From Gnetum montanum (taxonomy: Eukaryota; Streptophyta; Gnetopsida; Gnetales; Gnetaceae): 64,000 bases of DNA. Within the stretch, counting starts at the first letter, position 1. Each line of letters starts with the position of its first letter. Below the pieces are notes generated by a model. It searched no databases, was not told the origin of the DNA, and worked only from the letters and a program-made list of their open reading frames with translations. The stretch spans positions 124,373 to 188,372 of the forward strand of contig MNCI01016234.1 in the NCBI GenBank assembly GCA_015680685.1. Direction: 5' to 3'. Made by a program: the position numbers and the translations under genes. Positions 57,020 to 64,000 of the stretch are shown piece by piece.

Positions 57020-58020
57020 GACGCGGTGAAAAAGAACTTGCCATTTTCACACCGCGAGTAATGTGGGATGCACCATGTAGTGTAGGACTAGCACGTCATA
57101 AATCTATAATAGCATAGCATGCTTATTTGCAAAAAGGTGGGTGTACTGTCCAAAATTGTCGATGAGAAGCTGGAATGAATAAACACCGAGAGATCTACGG
57201 ATGAAACAGTAAGACCCTGCCTTTGCCCAAGGGCCTTCTAGAAAAACAATGAAGGTAGAGTGTCTTGAATGGTCCGCACGCGGATCAAACGAGGACTTCC
57301 CCAAATGTACGCAATCACGGCACGTTGGGTTATACATAAACGAATGCAGAAAAAGACTGAACGTAAACAAATGAAAACATTTAAATAACGAAAATAGAAA
57401 AATGTGAATAGAAAAGATAATGTAAACTGTACAAATCTGGGCAATAATGCAAACTGTTTGTATTGATAAACAATTAAAATGTGCACCGGTCAGAACGCAG
57501 TTGCGGATTGGTTGTAAGGTAGACGTTTGGCCCCGATGGATGAGAACGGATGCTGGGAAGATGCAGGTTTTGGATTGTAGATGTACGGCGTCCAAGTCTA
57601 TATTTAGCCCCAACATGTGAGATTGATGCCCAGATTTCATAAGTGTGTGAGATTCAGATTTTCCAGCCTTGATCTCATGGAAAAATGGGGGATTTATATA
57701 ATTTTAGGCGTGAGATTTGGATCTGGGAGAAGATCAATGGCTACAGGATGAGAAGACTTCAGATCGGGTGACAGGTGTGTGTGTTGACCGGATGCACGAA
57801 ATGCTACAATGTACAGTGTGCAGCATGACCAAGATCTCTTACACTGATGGGTGTAATCCATAGCGTAAGAGCTTGATACGCTGAAAAATGCAAAAATGTA
57901 CAAAGAATGTTAAAGTACAAGAATGGATCTGGATGTCTGGCCTTCGGATCTGTAGATCTGTGCTATTTTTGCTCTGCCAAGGCCTCCAGTGTGCGTGGAT
58001 CTGGCTCTGATGTGTGTGCA
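57020..58020. other. LTR-like sequence, unassigned
   Basis: Higher GC than the surroundings, with unique-looking blocks. The word run GGGGCTAAATATAGACTTGG on the minus strand near 57595 resembles a TATA region. No partner copy found. Confidence 0.35.
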
Positions 58021-58030
58021 GCCTGTTCTA

Positions 58031-58255
58031 GCGTCAGCGTCAACGTCCAGCGATAACGTCAACGTCAACATCAGCATCAACGTCAATGTCAGCATCAGTG
58101 TCAACGTCAACGTCAACATCAGCGTTAGTGTCAGCATCAACATTAGCATTAGCGTCAGTGTCAGCGTTAGTGTCAACATCAACATCAGTGTCAGCATCAG
58201 CGTCAACGTCAGTGTCAACGTCAACATCAGTGTTAGCATCAGTGTTAGCGTCACT
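58031..58255 (+). repeat. Degenerate hexanucleotide array (GTCAAC/GTCAGC)n
   Basis: About 37 units of a 6-base word GTCARC/GTTAGC/ATCAGC over 225 bases. It is open in several frames because the unit contains no stop (reading as TLTLML, DVDADT, SVSINV), so these apparent proteins are repeat artefacts. Confidence 0.9.
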
Positions 58256-58264
58256 AACAATGTA

Positions 58265-58830
58265 TGACCTAAAAACAGTGCATTTTGAGCCCATTTCTGA
58301 CCTATGAGACCAGTTTTCAGAGTGGATCTGCATGCTATGGGTCATGAGGGTTCTATGTACCAAATTTGGTTTGGCTCTGTTTTGGGGCTCCAAAAATTGG
58401 TGATGCTGAGCCTTACGCTAAGCAGCATAAGAAAAGTAACCCCAGCGTCACCAAGCCGAAGTGGCACATTTGAGGCACAAATCTTGATTTTATGGAGGCT
58501 GGGACATGCTAGGAATCTTGGTGAAGGTCATGAGGGATCCCTGTGCTTGATTTCCGCCTGTTTTGGCTCAGTTTCAGGGCTCCAAAAGTTGGTGACGCTG
58601 AGCCTTACGCTGAGAGTGTAAGAAAACGTAACCAAAGTGTACTTAGCCAAAACCAAGCATTTTGAGCCTGAAACTTTTGATTCTGGATGCCAAAAGTTGA
58701 TGTAGTCACCAATGGGCCCTAGGGGAACCTTTCTTACTCCATTGAATGTCATTTCATGTCATTTTAGAGGCTCTCAATTTTCGTCATGTTGTAATCATGT
58801 TGGGCAGCAGCATGACTTAGCTTGATTCTT
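58265..58830 (+). repeat. Three imperfect tandem units of about 190 bp
   Basis: Landmarks recur at about 190-base spacing: GCATTTTGAGCC-like words (58276, about 58460, 58652), GTCATGAGGG (58341, 58527) and GGCTCCAAAAxTTGGTGAxGCTGAGCC (58386, 58578). The third unit is partial. Confidence 0.7.
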
Positions 58831-60210
58831 GTCTAAAAGTGCTAGGCCAAAATTTTGTGGTGTTTCAGTGGGCCCTCTTTTTTGACGCCTAGAGGAATCT
58901 ACCCAAGAGGCATCGACAAAGAAGTACAAAACACCACGAGCAACTAGGTATCAAGCATTGTTCTTTGGCATTTGGCCAGATGTCATCGCACTGTGTTTAG
59001 AAGTACATGGGATCAGGAAATGAGGCTTTGAGGTGTATAGGGAGAAGGTTTGTAACTATGAGATCAGGGATTGATGAAGGGATGGTTTTATTTAAATGTG
59101 GGAAGAGGAATGCTCTTGTGTGAACATGTCATGTTGGTCCTTGTCAATAGGCAGTATCTAGCGGACTTGGGACCAAGGCATGGGATGTGCATCCTTTGGA
59201 GGAATGAGACTCTTGTATCCTACTTAAGAGGACTCGTTGTCACAACCAAAGCCACATGATGAGGTGGTGCATTCTTTGGAGAAAGAAGACCCTTGTTGAG
59301 TTTTAAAGGAAACCCATTGTCCAATAGCCAAAGCTACACAGTGGGATGCAACATGATTGTTTGACACACAAGTGTTTTCATCCAAGACAAGTACCTTTCC
59401 GCCTGGGGCTTGTATGGGAAGTGCCAAGAGTCTTGTGATGGATTTTTCTCTTTGATTTTTTTTGTCTTTTTTTTTCTTTTGTTTGTGAGTAGAGCTCTCT
59501 TTCAATGTTATACTTGTGCTCATGTGCTTGTATCTATTTCATGTGTTGTGTTGTGTGTTGCAACTGCTTTGAGAGTTATAGTGGGCAACCATGTGTTCAG
59601 AGTTTTGGGGTGACAAGAAATGCAACTGAACAGGGTAGAGAGAACATGCTAGGGAATGAGAGACATTTGGGGAACTAGGAATGTACTTGTGAACGGTTTG
59701 ATTAACTTGGATACATGCATCAGGAACAACATGGTACCTCGTTGTCATGATGAAGTGCATCTGTGTACGAACACCTCTGGGTTTCATCCTACAAACACAA
59801 CTCCAAAAAGACAAGAAAATCATGATTGAATGAGTTAGCTTAACACTTTCAACATGGATGCAACCGATGTGGTGGAGAGACTGCATGCAACTACAGGCAA
59901 CAAAATTGAGCAGCAGCAATGTCATCAGAGTCCATGTGATGAATTCATGCAGCAAGTTCATGAAGACATGCCATTTGATTATAGCAACAGATTCGTAGGC
60001 CAGTGAAGAAGTTGCCAATTTATAGTCTTGGCTGACTATCGTGGATTAGTTTTACATCATAACCCATTGGAAATTACCAGTTTAGCATCGTAGCAGACAG
60101 TGCAATGCTAGTTTATAGTCATGGTGGACTATGGAGAGGTAAGCGAGTTTATAGTCTTAGCAGACTCTGGTAGATGAGAGTGTGGTAGTTTATTGTTATT
60201 TCGGATGATC
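58831..60210. other. 3' flank of the Tat-type pol, no gene recognised
   Basis: Contains a 159-codon minus-strand frame (59539-60018) of unusual composition (many His, Met, Cys and Thr) that matches nothing known. Probably 3' untranslated or LTR sequence of the element at 60375-63852. Confidence 0.4.
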
Positions 60211-60212
60211 TG

Positions 60213-60364
60213 TGCTATTAGTTTTAGGTCATGATTCCAGGACTGTTCTATGGTATCAGTTTATCGTCATGATGCCAGGACGAATCTATGGTATCAGTTT
60301 ACCATCATGATGCCAGGACGAATCTGTGGTATCAGTTTATCGTCATGATTCCAGGACGAATCTG
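60213..60364 (+). repeat. 38-bp tandem repeat, four units
   Basis: Units start near 60213 (degenerate), 60251, 60289 and 60327 and read GGTATCAGTTTAtCGTCATG then ATgCCAGGACGAATCTgT. The array lies just 3' of the pol stop codon. Related words (GTAGTTTACCGTCAT) recur at 63960-63976. Confidence 0.85.
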
Positions 60365-60374
60365 TACCTTAGGC

Positions 60375-61450
60375 ATTGTTCAGACGTAAAATGGCTTGAG
60401 GTACATGTGATTTGTTGGATGAGCAAGCTCGTTATCGTCCATATCGACTATTTTGAACACTCCATTTTCGTACACTTTGGTGACCAAGTAAGGCCCTTCC
60501 CAATTGGCCGAGAATTTGTCCGAGTGTTCACGGACTGCCTTAAGGATAAGGTCACCTTCCTTGATTAGGCGCTTGTGAATGTCATGTTGATGTCACCGTT
60601 GTTGCTGCTGGTGGTACCACTTGATTTGATCCAGTGTGCATGTTCGCTCCTCCTCCACCGAGTCAAGGTCAACAACCCGTGAGTCATTTTTTTTACTTTC
60701 ATCAAGGAGTTCGGAGAGTGTGATCCACAATGAAGGTACCTACAAGTCCAAAGGTAAAACAGGTTCTAAACCATAAACAAAACTGTACGGTGTTTTACCT
60801 ATGGATGTTCTATGCATCATTCAATATGCCCATAGCGTATAAACTAGCTGCTCGTGCCATCTTCTTTTGCTTTGATTAAGCATTTTCCTGAGCACCATGG
60901 TGATCGTTTTGTTTTTGGATTCTACTTGACCATTGCTCTGGGGATAGTATGGTGATGAAAATGAATGTTTGATGCCTAGGCTCTCACAAAAGGTTTTGGT
61001 TTTGACACTGCTGAACTGTGGCCTGTTATCAATGATTATAGTCATTGGAATGCCAAAACGAGTCGCAATGTTTTCAAGGATGAAGTTGCATACTTGTTTT
61101 GATGTGGTCTTCCTAAGAGGAATAGCTTCTACCCATTTTGTGAAATATTCGGTTGTCGTTATGATGAAGCTATGTCTTGCAGAAGATGGGGGAGTTATTG
61201 GTCCTATGATGTCTAACCCCAATTTTTGGAAAGGCCATGTGATTTGAGCTGTATGCAACTTGTTAGGTGGCACATGTATGAGATTACTGTGTTTTTGGCA
61301 AATGCTACATGTTTTGACTTTGGAGAAACAGTCGTACTCCATGTATGGCCAATAGTAGCCTAAATGTCTGATTTTGGTTGCCATTGCCTTGGGTGTTATG
61401 TGCCCTTCGCAAAGTCCTTCGTGAACCTACTCCATGATGGTTTGACCATC
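60375..61450 (-). pseudogene. pol: Integrase of the Tat-type element
   Basis: The N-terminal zinc-binding HHCC is readable (VHEGLCEGH, then CSICQ near 61295). The catalytic core has all three acidic residues: Asp in LGLDIIGPI (61210), Asp in IIDNRPQF (61030) and Glu in GQVESKNK (60930). The C-terminus has GDLILKAVREHSDKF, WEGPYLVTKVYENGVFKI and HPTNHMYLKPFYV, ending at about 60382. Stops lie at 60821, about 60743 and near 60590. The 187-codon block 60821-61384 is fully open. Nearly intact but not functional as one frame. Confidence 0.85.
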
Positions 61451-61699
61451 GATGCTACCAACGCACACTAACAAAATGCCCTCATAGGATCTACGACATA
61501 ACATGTCCCTTACTAGTGCATATTGCTGAGAGCATTTCTGCACTACGTCCTTCTAAGCATTCGTTAGATGTTGAGGTGGTTTACCATGTAGAAGGTACTT
61601 CTTCATGTCATCATACCATTCCACGGTGTGTGTCGTGCTAACGGATGTTATCGGTAATTCATCGGGAGTGTCAGTTATGGGCTTGGCACAACTTGTTAT

Positions 61700-62115
61700 G
61701 GAATTGGATAAAGCATGAAATAGGTCAGGTGAAATGTTTAGAGCTAGTGTTGCAAGGGCATCTGCGATGGTATTATCATTTTTGAAACATGTTGCACATC
61801 TATGTTTGTCAATTGTTTCAGTAGATGTTTTGCCAAGTCACAGTATGGCTGTAAATGTAAAGCTTTACATGCATATACATCTGTGACCTAATTGATGACT
61901 AATTGGGAGTCGCCTCTAACTACGAGCCGTGTGGTTTTTGAAGTTAGTGCTGCCATGAGACCTCTAAGAAGACCTTCATACTCTACCATGTTGTTAGTAC
62001 AAGAAAAGTTTAAACGATAAGAAAAGGGTCAAATCTCCCCAGAGGGATATGTGATGACTACTGCAGCGCTTCCTCCTCGGGTGGTTGATGCTCCATCAAA
62101 GTTTAAGATTGCATC
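61700..62115 (-). pseudogene. pol: Second (archaeal-type) RNase H domain
   Basis: Starts ILNFDGASTTRGGSAAVVI (62105-62050) with the first catalytic Asp. A stop lies at about 62029. It continues NNMVEYEGLLRGL (Glu, 61985) and LVVRGDSQLVINQV (Asp, 61905). This is the aRNH pattern FDGAS...NxAEYEAL...GDSxLV found after the RT-linked RNase H in Tat elements. Catalytic residues are preserved despite the stop. Confidence 0.75.
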
Positions 62116-62139
62116 ATACTTATCAGGTACTGTGCCTAT

Positions 62140-62690
62140 CGTGTTTATGTTTTCATCCGGAAACTCTGGGTTGATCGTTTCTTTGTCTTGCGTCGGTGAT
62201 GTGGTCATTTGATTGACTATAGCTTGACTTTTAACTAATGATTGAGCTATGTAGTGTAGGTCGAATTCAGCAATCATTGCTTTCCATCTAGCTATCTTGC
62301 TTGATTTGTATATGTTGTTTGTGATAGCTCTGAGCACATTGTCTTTATAGATGATATTAACTTGGTTATGGAAGACATAATGTCGCCACTTCTTTAAAGA
62401 AAAGATAAGGGCAAGGCATGATCTTTCAACGTCATTGTAACGTTGTTCGTAGGCTACTAATGCATGGCTTAAGTAGTAAACAGGGATTTCAGTTCCATCA
62501 TCGTATTTTTGACAAAGCATAGATGCAATAGATGATTCGGATGTTGCAAGGTAGATGTAAAATGGTTTATTTTTTCTATGGTGAATGAACTATCGGTAGT
62601 TGAGCTAGTTCTGTTTTGATGTTATCAAAGGCTTCTTAGCACTGTGAAGTCCATTCAAAATGGACATTTTTGCACAATAAGTGCTACATA
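62140..62690 (-). pseudogene. pol: RT-linked RNase H domain
   Basis: IPVYYLSHALVAYEQRYNDVERSCLALIFSLKKWRHYV (read in two parts, 62490-62380) gives the catalytic Glu region. YKDNVLRAI replaces the usual TDxxPLR motif, keeping the Asp. The first TDAS-type Asp region (62540-62600) is shifted out of frame. It precedes the second RNase H in the order expected for Tat. Confidence 0.75.
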
Positions 62691-62694
62691 GGCC

Positions 62695-63852
62695 TCAACT
62701 TGTCCGTAAGTTTTTCAAAGAAATGTCTGATAAACTATAATCTACCTTGTAGACCGCGAAGTTCAGCAAGGTAGGTGGTTTCAGATTTGTTATCACCTTA
62801 ACCTTATTCGGATCTACTTGTATCCCTATCTCAAATATGACGAATGCAAGCATTTTGTCTATTTTGACCCCAAAGACACATTTCTTCGAGTTGAGTCTAA
62901 GCTCATATTTTAGACAACGTTTCAGTACCAAGTCTAGGTCTTGTACATGTTGCTCAGTTATTTTTGATTTGACCACAATGTCATCTACATAGTCATTGAG
63001 CGAGTTAACCATGTAATCACTAAAGATGAATGTCATTGATCGTTGATATGTAGCTCCAACGTTCTTGAGACCAAATGACATCATCGTATAGCAAAATGTC
63101 CTCCATGGTGTCATAAAGGTTGTCCTGAGTTGATGTTTAGGATTGATCCTAATCTGGTTGTATCCTGAAAAGTCATCCATAAAGGATAACAATGCATGCC
63201 CAGTGGTTGAATCAAAAAGTTGATTGATGCTAGGTAGCGGGAAGTCATCCTTTATGGTTGCGACATTGAGGTCACGGAAGTTAATACATAGACGAATGCT
63301 CTTATTTTTCTTTGGGACTACAACCATGTTGGATACCCAATCAGCGTAGTCCACATCTCGAATGAAGCCAGCTTGATAAAGCTTCGTGATCTCACTACGA
63401 ACTGCCAACGCTACTTTAGGCTTGACCTTGCATGCCTTTTGTTTCACTCTTCTTAGTTTTGGATCAAGTATGATGTTATGCTGGACTATTCGAGGGTCGA
63501 GCCCAGGCATGTCAATGTAAGACCAAGCAAATGCTTTCATATTGTCTCTTAGCACTCGAGTTATGTCATTGGCGAGTTGTGGATTCAACAAAGTACTTAG
63601 TTTTAAAATTTTAACCTTGTCATCTAACGTAGTTATGGGGACTTCAGCTAGGGGATCTTCAATGATGTTATCAGCTTCTAGGTTCAGAGATTTTGTCATT
63701 CCTTTAAAGCAATCTAATGTTTCTTGGGTTGATGCCACTAAATTGTTGTATGTTGGGGGGCCTAAATCAATGGACTCTAGATTGATTTCTCGCTTGATTG
63801 CTCCATATGGTCCATCAATAGACAACAGTATGAAGAGTTGCTTTTTGTCCAT
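62695..63852 (-). CDS. pol: Reverse transcriptase of the Tat-type element, open for 385 codons
   Basis: Begins MDKKQLFILLSIDG. The region before the RT has MPGLDPRIVQHNIILDP (63500). RT motifs are all present: AGFIRDVDYADWVSNMVVVP (63375-63310), IRLCINFRDLN (63290), DDFPLPSINQLFDS, FMDDFSGYNQIRI (63185-63150), TPWRTFCYTMMSFGLKNVGA and the active site YVDDIVV (62985), ending with KKCVFGV. After KPPTLLN it fits LRxLQGRLAYxRRFI loosely and stops at 62695 through a late frameshift. The polymerase core is open and its catalytic Asp residues are kept. The start Met is only the first in frame, since the domain would be part of a polyprotein. Confidence 0.85.
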   Translation of the reverse strand: MDKKQLFILLSIDGPYGAIKREINLESIDLGPPTYNNLVASTQETLDCFKGMTKSLNLEADNIIEDPLAEVPITTLDDKVKILKLSTLLNPQLANDITRVLRDNMKAFAWSYIDMPGLDPRIVQHNIILDPKLRRVKQKACKVKPKVALAVRSEITKLYQAGFIRDVDYADWVSNMVVVPKKNKSIRLCINFRDLNVATIKDDFPLPSINQLFDSTTGHALLSFMDDFSGYNQIRINPKHQLRTTFMTPWRTFCYTMMSFGLKNVGATYQRSMTFIFSDYMVNSLNDYVDDIVVKSKITEQHVQDLDLVLKRCLKYELRLNSKKCVFGVKIDKMLAFVIFEIGIQVDPNKVKVITNLKPPTLLNFAVYKVDYSLSDISLKNLRTS

Positions 63853-64000
63853 GTGTTTGCTCCTGCCAATGAAATAGGGAGCTATGTCAACAGGGTGAGT
63901 TTTCTCTTTTTCTTAAGAAATTGATTTTACGTTTAAATATAGCCAATGGTGCTCCAACGGTAGTTTACCGTCATACTTAGACGTGTGGTAGTTTAAGGCC
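63853..64000. other. Edge of window, upstream part of the Tat-type element
   Basis: No readable protease. It contains a GTAGTTTACCGTCAT word similar to the 38-bp repeat at 60213-60364. Confidence 0.35.

Larger units (their letters stand above)
60375..63852 (-). mobile_element. pol: Tat-type Ty3/gypsy pol, comparatively young
   Basis: The order on the minus strand is RT, RNase H, second (archaeal-type) RNase H and integrase. The second RNase H is the mark of the Tat lineage. Only a handful of stops and shifts are seen over 3.5 kb, far fewer than in the other elements. Gag, protease and the 5' LTR would lie past 64000. Confidence 0.85.

Noticed and set aside
57910-58393. Long overlapping frames with TLTLML, DVDADT or SVSINV repeats on both strands
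   Set aside because: They are translations of the hexanucleotide array at 58031-58255, which lacks stop codons by composition.
1-64000. CRISPR arrays, bacterial operons, rRNA or intact tRNA genes
   Set aside because: No regularly spaced short repeats with unique spacers, no ribosomal sequence and no tRNA fold were found. All coding traces are of plant nuclear type.

Overview
The window looks like intergenic chromosome sequence from a seed plant with a large, repeat-rich genome. It is AT-rich and full of nested, decayed retrotransposons: Ty3/gypsy Athila type, Ty3/gypsy Tat type, Ty1/copia and L1-type LINEs. The only host-gene traces are broken. The amount of old, stop-riddled element sequence would fit a gymnosperm, but nothing here proves that. 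I see no intact host gene, no tRNA or rRNA gene and no CRISPR array.

Layout. 1-2652 is the 3' end and 3' LTR of a + strand Athila-type element that begins before the window. 3566-13324 is a second + strand Athila-type element with LTRs, a tRNA-Asp-type primer site, and gag, protease, RT, RNase H and integrase, all broken. 13325-16400 holds a copia-like LTR, a LINE 3' fragment and a tRNA-like (SINE-like) stretch. 16416-21212 is a compound minus-strand locus: a LINE 3' end, a nearly collinear intronless pseudogene of a UPL3/UPL4 (TRIP12-type) HECT ubiquitin ligase, and an internally deleted LINE bounded by a perfect 16-bp target-site duplication. 22370-27283 is a heavily decayed minus-strand Athila-type element. 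Its LTR is interrupted by a pol-deleted relative (27725-34163) and resumes at 34164.

34712-35086 is a perfect inverted repeat ending at an N, probably an assembly artefact. It abuts a last-exon remnant of a clade-D PP2C phosphatase (35090-35400). 36690-38300 has promoter-like LTR sequence with short repeats. A minus-strand copia pol (RT at 44526-44900, RNase H at 38457-38726) has been split by a complete gag-only Athila-type element (38732-44520) with two LTRs, PBS, polypurine tract and a 5-bp target duplication. 45380-46910 is a + strand LINE (endonuclease and RT).

48650-52200 carries a + strand Tat-type gag and protease with no pol after it. It is followed by unidentified antisense reading frames (52270-55025) and repeat-rich, LTR-like DNA (55100-60380). 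60380-63852 is a comparatively fresh minus-strand Tat-type pol with RT, RNase H, a second RNase H and integrase; its catalytic motifs are mostly intact.

The most interesting points are these. Two Athila-type copies keep a branch-point and splice-acceptor signature directly before the start codon of a 3' reading frame, suggesting expression from a spliced RNA. Several non-autonomous derivatives coexist: gag-only, pol-deleted, gag-protease with antisense frames, and an internally deleted LINE. U3 regions carry clustered GATATC-type motifs. Palindromic TAGCATAGC clusters flank the Tat-type gag-protease unit.
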